A stretch of DNA of 64,000 bases from JAICYJ01 sp963737445 (GCA_963737445.1 CAVTSO010000005.1:1-64000), one strand, 5' to 3'. Numbered from the stretch's first letter, positions 44,052 to 54,266 are shown. The notes: generated by a model not told the origin, from the sequence alone. Made by a program: numbers and translations.

Positions 44052-45473
44052 ATGATGGCTGATCTGCTGCAGCGAAGTGCGGCCAAGCAGGCTGCGTTGG
44101 TGCGGACTGGTGAGGTGCGAGCCCGCGAATTAGTCGAGGCGGCGTTGGGAGCGATCGAGCGCGTCAACCCGGTCCTGAACGCCTTTGTGACGGTGTGTGG
44201 CGAGCGGGCGCTGGCGGAGGCCGACTCGGTGGCTGCGGGCGATCCGCGTCCGCTGTGTGGCGTGCCGGTTGGGATCAAGGATCTGCTGTCTGCCACCGAA
44301 GGGGTCCCGACCACGGAGGGCAGCCTCGGCTTCCCGGATTGGGTCGCCACACACGACTCGGCCCATGTGCGACGGCTGCGCGAGGCCGGGGCGATAGTTG
44401 TCGGCAAGACCAACACGCCGGAGCTGGGGTTGCGGCCGGTGACCGAGAACCGCCGCTTCGGCGCGACTCGGAACCCTTGGGACAGCGAGTTGTCGGCCGG
44501 TGGGTCGTCGGGTGGGAGCGCGTCGGCGGTGGCGTCGGGAATGGTGGCGCTGGCGGACGGGAGCGACCTGGGCGGGTCGATCCGGATCCCTGCCGCGTGC
44601 TGCGGACTGGTCGGGCTCAAGCCGAGCCTGGGACGTGTGTCGATGGCGCCCGACTATGGCGACGTGACCGCCGGCATGGCCGCCGACTGCGTGATCACAC
44701 GGACGGTCATGGACACCGCCGTGGCGCTGGACGCGATCGCCGGCTACGAGCCCGGCGACCGGCACCGCGCATGGACGCCCCAACGGTCGTTCGTGGAGCT
44801 GGCAACCGCCGACCCCGGCCGGCTGCAGGTACGTCTGTGCGTGAGCGCGCCGCACGGCATCCAGGTCGACCCGGAGCCAGCGGCCGCCGCGCGCGCGGCG
44901 GGCAAGCTATTGGCATCGCTCGGCCACGACGTCGAAGAGGTCGATCTCGACTGGGATGATGAGGCGTTCCCATCTGCTTGGGGCACATTCATGACCGGCA
45001 CCGGCCAGCACCTGATCCGGATCGTGGAGCGCCTGCACGGAGCACGAGTCGACGCCGACCGACTGGAGCCGGCGACCCGGGCCTGGCTGGTCGATTCTCC
45101 GCCGGTGCACCTCGTCGACTACCTGGAGGCCGGCGAGCAGCTGTTCCGATTCAGCCGGCAGGTGATCGACCAGTGGCCTGATGACGTGGTTCTGGTCACG
45201 CCGACGCTCACCCGGCTGCCGGCGCCGGTCGGCGGCATCCGATCGTCGGCAGGCGTGACCGACGACGCCAGCCGCTTCAGCGCCCTGGTGCGGATCTGGA
45301 ACGTCACCGGCCAACCGGCGATCAGCCTACCGCTCGGGCGCACCGACGATGGGCTACCGATCGGCGTCCAGCTGGTCGCGGCACCCGATCGCGATGACGT
45401 GCTGATCAGCCTCGCCGCCCAACTCGAGGCAGCCGCCGGCTGGCCGGTGGTTGCCACAACGGAATACCGCTAA
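44052..45473 (+). CDS. Amidase (amidase signature family)
   Basis: 473 residues. The Ser-cisSer-Lys triad is readable: lysine in VPVGIKDLLSATEG near residue 77, the glycine/serine-rich SAGGSSGGSASAVASGMVAL near residue 150, and the nucleophile serine in DLGGSIRIPAACCGLVGLKP near residue 180. The family hydrolyses amides, including GatA-like substrates. No GatB/GatC partner is nearby, so it is a catabolic amidase rather than a glutamyl-tRNA amidotransferase. Confidence 0.87.
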   Translation: MMADLLQRSAAKQAALVRTGEVRARELVEAALGAIERVNPVLNAFVTVCGERALAEADSVAAGDPRPLCGVPVGIKDLLSATEGVPTTEGSLGFPDWVATHDSAHVRRLREAGAIVVGKTNTPELGLRPVTENRRFGATRNPWDSELSAGGSSGGSASAVASGMVALADGSDLGGSIRIPAACCGLVGLKPSLGRVSMAPDYGDVTAGMAADCVITRTVMDTAVALDAIAGYEPGDRHRAWTPQRSFVELATADPGRLQVRLCVSAPHGIQVDPEPAAAARAAGKLLASLGHDVEEVDLDWDDEAFPSAWGTFMTGTGQHLIRIVERLHGARVDADRLEPATRAWLVDSPPVHLVDYLEAGEQLFRFSRQVIDQWPDDVVLVTPTLTRLPAPVGGIRSSAGVTDDASRFSALVRIWNVTGQPAISLPLGRTDDGLPIGVQLVAAPDRDDVLISLAAQLEAAAGWPVVATTEYR

Positions 45474-45693
45474 CCGTTGCGACGCCTCCCGGCAAGAAGA
45501 AGCTCTGTACCTCGGAGCATCTAGGGGATGGCGCACGCATCCCGGAACCGGCTAGCCAGCGGGCGCTGAGCGCGGCCGGTAGACGTGAATGGCTTGGGCG
45601 GGTGCGTCGGCGTCCCGTCTCGCCTGAGCGTGATCTGACGCCGGGTTACTACGATGACTGGCGATGACCGCCGGCTGTTCACGCGGGAGTTCG
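45474..45693. other. 220-bp intergenic region before glpD
   Basis: No credible open frame and no obvious RNA or dyad. GTTACTACGATGACTGGCGATGAC lies close to the glpD start. The region presumably holds the glpD promoter, but no hexamers are convincing. Confidence 0.25.
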
Positions 45694-47195
45694 ATGGATC
45701 GCGTCGCCGGCGAGAGGTTCGACCTGCTCGTGATCGGAGCCGGGATCCTGGGCGCGTCGACAGCTCTGGCCGCCGCCAGCGCAGGCGCTCGCGTGGCGGT
45801 GGTCGATCGTGGCGACCTGGCCGGCGCAACGTCGAGCGCGTCGTCCAAGCTCCTACACGGCGGGCTGCGCTACCTCGAGATGGGCGATGTCGGCCAGGTG
45901 CTTCGCTCCCACTCCGAGCGGTGGGCCACGGCGCGCGTGATGGCACCGCAGCTGGCCGCATCGACGCGGTTCCTCGTGCCGGTCGTCGAGGACGGCCCGG
46001 TGCCGCTCTGGAAGGTGCGATCCGGCGTGGCGGCCTACTCGGCGCTGGCGCGCTGGATGGATGGGCAGGGCGGGCGCATCTCCCAGGCCGAGGCCGAGCG
46101 GCTGGTGCCGGATCTCGCGGTCGGACGGGCCAGGGGCGTCGTCGTCTACCACGACCACGTGACCAATGACGCCCGCCTCACGCTGGCCGTGCTGCAGGGC
46201 GCCGCCGAGCGCGGCGCGCACGTACTCACCCACGCCGAGGTGGTCGGTCTGCGGATGAGCGGCGGGATGCCGGCCGGTGCCGATCTGGTCGACCGCCTGG
46301 GCGGCGCCTCGTTCGCGATTTCGGCCCCGGCGATGGTGAACGCCACCGGGCCCTGGGTGGACGACGTGCGCAGACTGGAATCGCCGGCCGCGGGCACGAG
46401 CGTCCGACTGTCGAAGGGCGTGCACCTGCTCCTGCGCGGAGCCGAGAGCTGGAACGCCGCGGTCACGACACCACTGTCCGAGGGCCGGGTCTCGTTCGCA
46501 GTGCCGTGGCAGGGGCTGCTGCTGCTGGGCACGACCGACGACGAGTTCGCAGGCGACCCGGATTCGGTGGCCGCCACTGACCACGACATCGCGAGGATCC
46601 TGGACGAGGCGGCGGTCGCGCTGCGTCCGGAAGCCCTCGATCCGAGCCTGGTGACCTCCCGCCTGGTCGGGCTCCGCGTGTTGCCGATGTCGGCGGGCCG
46701 CACGAGCCGCATCCGCCGCGGGACGGTCGTCACCCGCGGCCCGGCGGGAATGATCTCGGTGGCCGGTGGAAAGTTGACGACGTGGCGGGCGATCGGCCGC
46801 CACGCGGCCCGTCTTGCGCTGCATGGATCGGGTGCCGTCGCGCGTGTCGATCTGCCTGTGCGGCCGCTGCCCGGAGCTGCGCCGGCGGGGTGGTTGAACG
46901 GGCGATCGGGTTGCGGCATCCCGCACTCCCGGCCGACGTCGTCGCGAACCTGGCCCGCAACTACGGGACATCGGCACTCGACCTGCTCGACCGAGCCGCC
47001 GAGGGCGTGAGCCGGATTCACGCGGACGGCCCGGATATCTGGGCGCAGGTGCCGTACGCGGTCAGCGATGAGTGGGCGGCCACCGTTGACGACGTGCTGT
47101 TTCGGCGGACGACGGTCGGCCTTCGCGGCCACGCCGATCATGGCATCCGGGAACGCGTTGCGGCGGCGATCACCTCACCCGGGCGCGCGCCGTGA
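45694..47195 (+). pseudogene. glpD: Glycerol-3-phosphate dehydrogenase (GlpD), one frameshift
   Basis: ATG 45694 (MDRVAGERFDLLVIGAGILG) with the FAD-binding GxGxxG. SSASSKLLHGGLRYLEMGDV and QGLLLLGTTDDEFAGDP are GlpD signatures, and SVAGGKLTTWRAIGRHAARL lies near residue 370. Around 46880 the frame changes by one base to continue the C-terminal domain VVERAIGLRHPALPADVVAN and AVSDEWAATVDDVLFRRTTV, ending at 47195. The repaired length is about 500 residues, as expected. It oxidises glycerol-3-phosphate to dihydroxyacetone phosphate and feeds quinone. Its stop overlaps ugpQ by four bases. Confidence 0.85.
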
Positions 47196-47812
47196 CCGCC
47201 GCGGCACTGGTCTGCGCGCATCGGGGCGACAGCGCACAGCTTCCGGACAACTCGCTGGCCGCATTCGAGGCGGCGATAGCCGTCGGCGCTGACATGATCG
47301 AGGCTGATGTGCGTTGCCTGTCTGACGGCACGTTGGTGCTGTCCCACGATACGGCTCCAGCCGGATCCACCCCGGTCAGGCTGGACGACCTGGTGCGTCT
47401 GGCCTCCGGGCGAATCGCGCTGGACCTGGAGTTGAAGGAGGCGGGCTATGAGCAGCGGGTGCTGGAGGCGGTCGACCCGCGACCGCCGGGCCTGATCGTG
47501 ACGTCGTTCCTTCCAGACGCGCTGGCGAGGGTGCGCGAGCTCGATCCGGGGATCACGACCGGGTTCCTGGTCGGCCCGAGTGACGACGGGCGCGACCAGC
47601 TGGGGCGGGCGGCCGCCTGCGGGGCGCAGCTGCTCTGCCCGCACGTGTCACATTTCACCGATGCGTTGCGATCGGCGGGTCCGGATCGAGGGCCGCTGGT
47701 GGTGTGGACGGTCAATGAACGCGCTGCGCTGGCTGATCTGCTGCACGACCCGGCGGTCGGTTGCGTGATCACCGATGACCCGGCCTCGCGCTCGCGATCC
47801 GCGACGGTCTAG
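47192..47812 (+). CDS. ugpQ: Glycerophosphodiester phosphodiesterase
   Basis: 206 residues, GTG start overlapping the glpD stop. The GDPD signature is LVCAHRGDSAQLPDNSLAAF, then GADMIEADVRCLSDGTLVLS with the metal-binding E/D, the catalytic HRG and SHD histidines, and CPHVSHFTDAL and VVWTVNERAALADLL. It releases glycerol-3-phosphate from phospholipid head-group diesters, which GlpD then oxidises, so the pair forms a phospholipid salvage operon. Confidence 0.88.
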   Translation: MTAAALVCAHRGDSAQLPDNSLAAFEAAIAVGADMIEADVRCLSDGTLVLSHDTAPAGSTPVRLDDLVRLASGRIALDLELKEAGYEQRVLEAVDPRPPGLIVTSFLPDALARVRELDPGITTGFLVGPSDDGRDQLGRAAACGAQLLCPHVSHFTDALRSAGPDRGPLVVWTVNERAALADLLHDPAVGCVITDDPASRSRSATV

Positions 47813-47910
47813 AGATTGATCGGTATCTCTCGCGGCCTGGCCGCTGCTATCGGGCTGGGTTAGAGGCGGCCGGGGTGGCTACGGCTGCGAACCGCGTCCG
47901 CGATCACGGC

Positions 47911-49434
47911 CTATCCGGGCAGCCCTCCGCGGGGGCGTAGCTGCCCCGGTCGCGGGTGCGCCGACGCCTCGCCGCGCACGTATTCGAGCGATGGGTCGCG
48001 CTGCGGCCGGTAGTCCCATGGGGTGTACGCACCGGTGGCAAGCGCGCGCTGCACGAGCCGTCGTCGGCGCTGGCTGGCACGCACCTGCTGCTCGATGGCG
48101 GTCGCATCCCAGCGCCTGTCGGCCGCGTCACGCAGCTCCGTCAGCGCGGCCGGCGGTGGGCCCTCGGACGCCAGATTCTGCAGTTCCAGCGGATCCTTGG
48201 CCAGGTCGAACAGCTGCTCGGGATCGTCGCCGCAGCGGACGTACTTGAATCGGCCTCTGCGCAGCATCAGCGCCGGCGCCGTCACACCTTCGGCCAGGTA
48301 CTCGGCGGCAGCCTCTCCGGGAGGCTCCTCGCCACGGGTGAGCGCAGCCTCGAGGCTGACGCCGGAGAACTCCGCCTCCGCCGGCTCGACACCGGCCAGT
48401 GCGGCGATGGTGGGAGCCAGATCGAGGTGCGACACCGGCGCCTCGATGCGCCCGGGACGGATGCCCGGTCCCGCAGCCATCAGCGGAACCCGCGCGGAGC
48501 CGTCGAAGAACGACATCTTGTACCAGAGGCCGCGCTCGCCCAACATCTCGCCGTGGTCGGATGTGAACAGCACGATCGTATCCCCTGCCAGGCCGGTGCG
48601 GTCGAGCACCTCGAGCAGCTCGCCGACCCGCTGGTCGAGCTCGCTGATCGCGGCGAGGTATCCGCGCCTGGCCGTGGATGACTGCTCGGGTGTGAGCGGA
48701 TCCTCGTCGGCCTGGTACATGTCCCTCAGGCGGATGCTGTGCGGGTCGGCCCGGTCGCGTGGGATCACGTCCACCGCCGGCTGGCCGATGTCCACCCCCT
48801 CGTAGAGATCCCAGTGCCGCTGCCTCACCTCCCACGGGTCGTGTGGCCCGGTGAACGACACGGTCAGGAAGAAGGGGCGGTCGTTTCCGAGCCGGACGCT
48901 GTCGCGCAGGTGGCGTGCAGCCTCGAAGCCGACCTCGTCGTCGTAGTCGGTCTGCATCGCCGCGTCCGTGACACGGGTCTGCCGCAGGCTGTCCATGTTG
49001 TGGTACCAGGCCGGCCGCTCACCCGGCGCGAGCGTCCAGTCCGGCGTCCACCCGAAGTCCGACGGGTACACGTCGGTGGTCAGCCGCCGCTCGAACCCGT
49101 GCAGCTGATCGGGACCGATGAAGTGCATCTTGCCGGCGAGAGCGGTCCGGTACCCGGCCGCGCGCAGCAGGTGCGCGATCGTGGGCTGGCCGGCGGCAAG
49201 CTCGGACGCGTTGTCGTACACGCCGGTCTCCGACGGGAGCCGGCTGGTCAGCATCGCGGCCCGGGTGGGCGCACACAGCGGCGATGCGCAGTAGGCCGCA
49301 TCGAACACCGCCCCGGCTGCCCCGAGAGCGGTCAGCACGGGCGCGCGCACGACCGGATTGCCATAACCCGGCAGGCTGGAGGCGCCCAGCTGATCGGCGA
49401 CGACGAGCAAGATGTTCGGCAGTTTGCCGGTCAT
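47911..49434 (-). CDS. betC: Choline-sulfatase-like sulfatase
   Basis: 507 residues. The alkaline-phosphatase-fold sulfatase starts NILLVVADQLGASSLPGYGN. The formylglycine signature is ASPLCAPTRAAMLTSRLPSE (C-A-P-T-R) near residue 54, and GKMHFIGPDQLHGFE and TSDHGEMLGERGLWYKMSFF follow. The C-terminal ASQRRRRLVQRALATGAYTP and WDYRPQRD match the extension typical of choline-sulfatases (BetC), which release choline and sulfate from choline-O-sulfate. Four-base overlap with the upstream serine hydrolase. It is the last gene of a minus-strand transport operon. A sulfatase-maturing enzyme is not in the window. Confidence 0.75.
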   Translation of the reverse strand: MTGKLPNILLVVADQLGASSLPGYGNPVVRAPVLTALGAAGAVFDAAYCASPLCAPTRAAMLTSRLPSETGVYDNASELAAGQPTIAHLLRAAGYRTALAGKMHFIGPDQLHGFERRLTTDVYPSDFGWTPDWTLAPGERPAWYHNMDSLRQTRVTDAAMQTDYDDEVGFEAARHLRDSVRLGNDRPFFLTVSFTGPHDPWEVRQRHWDLYEGVDIGQPAVDVIPRDRADPHSIRLRDMYQADEDPLTPEQSSTARRGYLAAISELDQRVGELLEVLDRTGLAGDTIVLFTSDHGEMLGERGLWYKMSFFDGSARVPLMAAGPGIRPGRIEAPVSHLDLAPTIAALAGVEPAEAEFSGVSLEAALTRGEEPPGEAAAEYLAEGVTAPALMLRRGRFKYVRCGDDPEQLFDLAKDPLELQNLASEGPPPAALTELRDAADRRWDATAIEQQVRASQRRRRLVQRALATGAYTPWDYRPQRDPSLEYVRGEASAHPRPGQLRPRGGLPG

Positions 49435-50573
49435 GCAGCGATCGCCCTGTGCAACGCTCGTAACAGGTCACGAGCACGTCCGTCGGCGTTCTCGGGACGC
49501 AGGTCGGCAGTCACGTAGGAGAATCCCGTGCGGAGCGACGGCCAGGCGCCGTGCGAGCCGCCGCCGGCCCCGGTGTGACCGAACGCGTCCGCGGGCGGGC
49601 CGAGCTCGCTTGGCGTGCCTGCCAGTTCGTACCCGGTGGGGCCAAACCGCAGCGGCCGCCCCGAGAGCGGATCGTCTCCGCAGCTGGCCTCACAGCGTCC
49701 GGTCGCGACCGTATCCGGCCGCACAATCGGGTCGCTCGACCGCACCAGGGCGCCGTACATCGCTGCCATCGAGCGGGCGGTCGCGACCGCGTTCACCGCC
49801 GGCACCTCGACCGCAAGCAGTCCCGGGTCGTTCCAGGCCTCCGGCCCGAGCGGCGGATTGCCGTAGACGAGACCCAGCCGCGGATCGGGGTCGTCGCTGA
49901 GGTACGCGGACAGGGCGAATTCGGGCGCGGCCCGAACCGTCGCCAGGCTCGCTGCGAGCGGGCTTGAGATGTCGACGCCAATCGCGATCTCAAGGCCAAG
50001 CGGTTCCGCCAGCTCGTCAGCCAGCAACCGGCCGAGGCTGCGACCGTCGACCCTGCGCACCAGCTCAGCGGCCAGCCAACCATAGGTCAGAGCGTGGTAG
50101 CACGGCCGCCCCGGCTCGATCAATGAGGGTTCCGCCGCGATCCTGGCCGCGATCTGGTCGGGGTGCGCGAGGTGCGACCGATCGATCGGCTCGCGCAGCC
50201 CGGGCACGCCCCCGGCGTGTGCGAGCAGCTGCGCGACCGTGATCGTGTCCTTCCCGGCCACCCCAAACTCAGGCCACACGTCGGCTACCAGGGCGCCCTG
50301 CTCGAGCAGCCCTCGCTCGAACAGGACCAGCAGCAGCGTAGCGACCACCCCCTTCGACCCCGAGAAGATGACGGCCGCTGTGTCCCGCCGCCACGGCCGC
50401 CCGGCAGCGTCCGCGGCGCCGCCCCACAGGTCGACGACGGTCAGCCCGGCCACGACCGCCGCGAACGCGCACCCGCCGTCCCCGCGCTCCGCCAGGTTCC
50501 GCTCGAACGCATGGCGGATCGCGTCGTACCCTGGGGCGACCGTCCCGTGGACGGCCGGCCCGCCAGAACTCAC
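49431..50573 (-). CDS. Serine hydrolase, class C beta-lactamase-like
   Basis: 380 residues from GTG 50573 (overlapping the ATPase stop). The SxxK nucleophile motif is VIFSGSKGVVATLLLVLFER near residue 70. The tyrosine motif is YHALTYGWLAAELVRRVDG near residue 155. The third motif is HTGAGGGSHG near residue 345. The fold is that of esterase-like penicillin-binding/EstB enzymes. There is no signal peptide, so a cytoplasmic esterase acting on an imported acyl compound is more likely than antibiotic resistance. The neighbouring carnitine enzymes suggest acylcarnitine or acylcholine esters (inference). Confidence 0.8.
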   Translation of the reverse strand: MSSGGPAVHGTVAPGYDAIRHAFERNLAERGDGGCAFAAVVAGLTVVDLWGGAADAAGRPWRRDTAAVIFSGSKGVVATLLLVLFERGLLEQGALVADVWPEFGVAGKDTITVAQLLAHAGGVPGLREPIDRSHLAHPDQIAARIAAEPSLIEPGRPCYHALTYGWLAAELVRRVDGRSLGRLLADELAEPLGLEIAIGVDISSPLAASLATVRAAPEFALSAYLSDDPDPRLGLVYGNPPLGPEAWNDPGLLAVEVPAVNAVATARSMAAMYGALVRSSDPIVRPDTVATGRCEASCGDDPLSGRPLRFGPTGYELAGTPSELGPPADAFGHTGAGGGSHGAWPSLRTGFSYVTADLRPENADGRARDLLRALHRAIAA

Positions 50574-52372
50574 GACCGCACCGCCTCCAGCGACGGCGTG
50601 TCCGACAGGAGCCGCTTCGTGTAGTCGTCGCTGGGGGCGAGCAGCACGGAGTCGACGGCTCCCAGCTCGACGATGCGTCCCGCGCTCATGACCGCCACCC
50701 GCTGGGCGATCGATCGTACCAGCGGCAGGTTGTGGGTCACGAACAGCATCGCCAGGTCGAGGCTCTTCTGCAGCTCGCCCAGCAACTCGACGATCGCCGC
50801 CTGGACGCTGACGTCGAGTGCGGAGGTGACCTCGTCGCAGATCAGCACATCCGGGCGCGACACCAGTGCGCGGGCGATCGCGACTCGCTGGCGCTCGCCG
50901 CCGGAGAGCTGATCGGGATACCGCGAGGCGTAGGCTGAGGTCAGCGACACGCGCTCCAGCATCTCGTCCACCCGCTGGTTCGCCTCGCTGCCGCCAATCC
51001 CGAACACCTCCAGTGGCTGTCGCACGATCTGGTCGATCGTGCGCCGCGGATTGAGCGAGCCGTACGGGTTCTGAAAGATGTACTGCAGCCGGCGGCGGGA
51101 CTCCCGCGATCGGTGGCGGGCCAGCTCCACGAGCTCCTCCCCGTGCAGGACGATTCGGCCCGAACGCTCGGCGTGCAGCCCCGCGATCGAGCGGGCCAGC
51201 GTCGTCTTGCCTGAGCCAGACTCGCCGACCAGCGCGAGGCACTCGCTGGGGGCAAGGTCGAGATTGATGTCGTGCAGCACCGTTAGTCCGCGGTAGCCGG
51301 CCGACATCTGCTGCACGCTGAGCACGCTCTCTCCGTGCGGAGGTGAAACCGCGATCGCCTCACCCGCAAACGGCATCGGATTGGCGCGCACCGCGTCGAC
51401 CCTCAGGCAGCGCACCATGTGGCCGTCGTCGAGTGCCCGCAGCGGCGGCAGCTCCAGCCGGCACGCGTCCTTGACGAATGCGCACCGTGATGCGAACGCG
51501 CAGCCCTGGGGGCGGCTGCCGGGCGACGGCGCTCGCCCCGGTATGCCGATCAGCTCCCGGCTTCCAGCCAGGCGCGGTATCGCGCCCACCAGCCGCCGGG
51601 TGTACGGATGAGCGGCGTTGGCGAAGAGCTCCGATGAATCGCCCACCTCCACCAGCCGGCCGGCGTACATCACGGCCACCCGCTCCGCCAGGGTCGATAC
51701 CACAGCCAGGTCGTGGCTGACGTATAGCGCCGCCACCCTGTGGGCCGCGGCCAGGTCGCGCACCGTGTTCAGGACGTGGGCCTGGGTGGTCACGTCTAGC
51801 CCGGTGGTGGGCTCGTCCAGCACGATCAGGCGAGGGCGGCAGGCGAACGCCATCGCCAGCCCCACCCGCTGTTGCTGACCGCCCGACAGCTCGTGAGGGT
51901 AGCGACGCAGGTACTTCGGATCGTCGGGAAGCGCCACCTCGCGCATCATCTCGGCCACACGCTCGCTGCGGTCAGCGCTGCTCTTGCCGAAGTCGTGTGC
52001 CTCCAGCACCTCCACCAGCTGGGTTCCGATTCGAAGTGCCGGGTTGAGCGCGGCGGCGGGATCCTGCGGCACGTATGACACCACGCGCCCGCGCAGCGGG
52101 CGCCGCTGCTCTTCCGAGAGAGCCAGCACGTCGACGTCGTCGATCCGTACGCTGCCGGCCACGATCTCCACCCCGCGTCGGGCATGCCCGAGCAGAGCCA
52201 GGCCGACGGTGGTCTTGCCGGAGCCGGATTCGCCGACCAGGCCCATAACCTGCCCTGGGGAGATCGTGAAGCTGACGTCGTCCACGACGTCGCGCCCGGT
52301 TCCGGCCAGCTCGATGCGCAATCCGGCGACGACGATGGACGGGGCGTCGGGGGCGGTTCGGTCGTCGATCAT
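50570..52372 (-). CDS. ABC transporter ATP-binding protein, fused dual NBD
   Basis: 600 residues with two complete nucleotide-binding domains, equivalent to DppD and DppF fused. Each has a Walker A GESGSGKTT (residues 49 and about 380) and a signature (LSGGQQQRVGLAMAFACRPR and LSGGERQRVAIARALVSRPD). Each also has a Walker B (IVLDEPTTG and ICDEVTSALD). The first NBD ends with the oligopeptide-family C-terminal Cys region (GCAFASRCAFVKDACRLELP). It energises the two permeases downstream in reading order (52369-54233). Confidence 0.9.
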   Translation of the reverse strand: MIDDRTAPDAPSIVVAGLRIELAGTGRDVVDDVSFTISPGQVMGLVGESGSGKTTVGLALLGHARRGVEIVAGSVRIDDVDVLALSEEQRRPLRGRVVSYVPQDPAAALNPALRIGTQLVEVLEAHDFGKSSADRSERVAEMMREVALPDDPKYLRRYPHELSGGQQQRVGLAMAFACRPRLIVLDEPTTGLDVTTQAHVLNTVRDLAAAHRVAALYVSHDLAVVSTLAERVAVMYAGRLVEVGDSSELFANAAHPYTRRLVGAIPRLAGSRELIGIPGRAPSPGSRPQGCAFASRCAFVKDACRLELPPLRALDDGHMVRCLRVDAVRANPMPFAGEAIAVSPPHGESVLSVQQMSAGYRGLTVLHDINLDLAPSECLALVGESGSGKTTLARSIAGLHAERSGRIVLHGEELVELARHRSRESRRRLQYIFQNPYGSLNPRRTIDQIVRQPLEVFGIGGSEANQRVDEMLERVSLTSAYASRYPDQLSGGERQRVAIARALVSRPDVLICDEVTSALDVSVQAAIVELLGELQKSLDLAMLFVTHNLPLVRSIAQRVAVMSAGRIVELGAVDSVLLAPSDDYTKRLLSDTPSLEAVRS

Positions 52373-53271
52373 TCCGCCGACCGTCCGCGGTCGATGCCGG
52401 CCGCGGCTCGCGCGATGCCGTCACCGACGAGCCCCGTTCCGATCGTCAGCAGAGCGATCGCGATCACCGGGAGCACAACGCCCCACGGCTGCGCCTGGAC
52501 GGCGATCCGGTTCTGGTTGATCATGGTGCCCCAGTTGGCGCCGTTGGTGCTCGTGGCGAATCCGAGAAAGGCCAGCCCAGCTATCAGCCCGACGGAGTAG
52601 GTCAGCCGCAGGTTCATCTCGACCATCAGCGGACTGAGGATGTTGGGCAGCAGCTCACGCCCCAGGATCCGGATGCGAGGTACGCCCAGCGCCTCCGCCG
52701 AGGCGACGAAGTCACGCTGCACGATCGGCTGGGCGGCGCCGCGGGTAACGCGTGCGACGCGCGGCAGCGTCGTCAGCCCGACCGCCAGCACGATCAGCCA
52801 CGGCTTCGGCCCGACGGTCGCGATCGCCACCAGCGCCAGCATGATCTGCGGGAACGCCAGGATCACGTCCATGCCCCGCATCAGCACGTCGTCGAGCCAG
52901 TTGCGCGAGTAGGCAGCCAGCAGGCCGACGATTGCGCCCAGGATCAGGCCGAAGGCCGTGGCCAGCACCGCCATCACGAGGATCTCGCGACCGCCCCACA
53001 GGAACCGGCTGAGCACGTCCTGTCCGAGGTAGTCGGTGCCGAACCGCGCGGCGCTGGAGGGGTTGCTGAAGGGAGGGCCGGCGAAGTCGGTGGGCGAGTG
53101 CGGGGCGAAGTACGGCCCGGCACCGGCCAGCAAGGTCAGCCCCACCACCAGCACCAGTCCGATCCGGGTGCGCCAGAGACGGAGGGCGTCGCGCAGGACG
53201 GACCCCGACCGGCGACTGGTCGCCACCGACTCCGGCTCGGGCGTGACGGCGATGTCGGTGACGACACTCAC
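52369..53271 (-). CDS. Peptide/quaternary-amine-type ABC permease (DppC-like)
   Basis: 300 residues. Six membrane helices. The N-terminal OppC region has FAGPPFSNPSSAARFGTDYL, GQDVLSRFLWGGREILVMAV, and the EAA loop is SAEALGVPRIRILGRELLPN. It overlaps both neighbours by four bases. It is the second permease of the importer. Confidence 0.88.
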   Translation of the reverse strand: MSVVTDIAVTPEPESVATSRRSGSVLRDALRLWRTRIGLVLVVGLTLLAGAGPYFAPHSPTDFAGPPFSNPSSAARFGTDYLGQDVLSRFLWGGREILVMAVLATAFGLILGAIVGLLAAYSRNWLDDVLMRGMDVILAFPQIMLALVAIATVGPKPWLIVLAVGLTTLPRVARVTRGAAQPIVQRDFVASAEALGVPRIRILGRELLPNILSPLMVEMNLRLTYSVGLIAGLAFLGFATSTNGANWGTMINQNRIAVQAQPWGVVLPVIAIALLTIGTGLVGDGIARAAAGIDRGRSAE

Positions 53272-54233
53272 AGCGTCGTCCTCATCCGCGGGGTGACCAG
53301 GATGGTGGCGATGTCCGCGGTCAGGTTGAGCACCACGTACAGCGTTGCGATCAACATTGCCAGTGCCTGGACGACGGGCAGGTCGCGGTTGTTGACCCCA
53401 TCGACCAGCGCTCCGCCGATGCCGGGGAAGTTGAACACGTACTCCACCACGATCACGCCACCGGCCAGATACGCCAGATTGATGGCGATCACCTGGAACG
53501 TCGGCCCCAGCGCGTTGGGGAGCGCGTGGCGGATGATGACGGTGTTCTCGTCGAGGCCCTTCAGCCTGGCCATCTCGACGTAGTCCGACTCGAGCACCTC
53601 GATCATCGACGCACGCATGATCCTCGCCACGTAGGGCGTGACCGCGATCACGAGGGTGACGACCGGCAGCACCATCCCGCTGAGGTCATCCCAGGGACGG
53701 CCCCCCGGCGGGATCTGGGCCACGGCCGGCAGCACCTGAAACACGACCGTCGCGAAGATCACCACCAGACCCACCCCCACCACGAACTCGGGCAACGCTG
53801 CCAGCAGCAGCGTCAGGATCGAGGACGACACGTCGAACGCCTTGTCACGCCGCACCGCCGCGTAGGCGCCGATCCCGATCGCCAGCGGTATCGAGATGAT
53901 CCCGCTCAGGAACACCAGGAAGGCCGAGTTGATCAGTAGCGGCCGCAGGTACGTCGACACCGGCTCCTGGTTCGCCAGCGAGCTGCCCATGTCTCCGTGC
54001 AGGAGCCCGGTCACCCAGTTCCAGTACTGCTGCAGCACCGGCTGATCGAGGTGCAGCTTCGCGCGCAGCGCGGCCAGGCTGGCGGGCGTGGCGTCGCGGC
54101 CGAGGATCGCCCGGGCGGGATCCCCCGGCAGCGCCTGCGTGGCCGCGAACACCAGCACCGACACGATTACCAGCACCAGCAGGCCCAGCAGCACACGGCG
54201 CAGGATGAACCCCCAGATACCGCGGGACTGCAT
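53268..54233 (-). CDS. Peptide/quaternary-amine-type ABC permease (DppB-like)
   Basis: 321 residues. The N-terminal helix is FILRRVLLGLLVLVIVSVLV, and the periplasmic loop has LPGDPARAILGRDATPASLA. The EAA loop is EMARLKGLDENTVIIRHALPN. Six transmembrane segments. It starts 33 bases after the binding-protein stop. Confidence 0.88.
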   Translation of the reverse strand: MQSRGIWGFILRRVLLGLLVLVIVSVLVFAATQALPGDPARAILGRDATPASLAALRAKLHLDQPVLQQYWNWVTGLLHGDMGSSLANQEPVSTYLRPLLINSAFLVFLSGIISIPLAIGIGAYAAVRRDKAFDVSSSILTLLLAALPEFVVGVGLVVIFATVVFQVLPAVAQIPPGGRPWDDLSGMVLPVVTLVIAVTPYVARIMRASMIEVLESDYVEMARLKGLDENTVIIRHALPNALGPTFQVIAINLAYLAGGVIVVEYVFNFPGIGGALVDGVNNRDLPVVQALAMLIATLYVVLNLTADIATILVTPRMRTTL

Positions 54234-54266
54234 GCTCAGCCGCTGCCGTCCGGCATCTGCACCGCC

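Noticed and set aside
44052..45473. GatA subunit of glutamyl-tRNA amidotransferase
   Set aside because: No gatB or gatC nearby; general amidase fits better.
49431..50573. Antibiotic-resistance beta-lactamase
   Set aside because: The SxxK serine-hydrolase fold has no signal peptide and is embedded in a transport/catabolic operon, so resistance is not the likely role.
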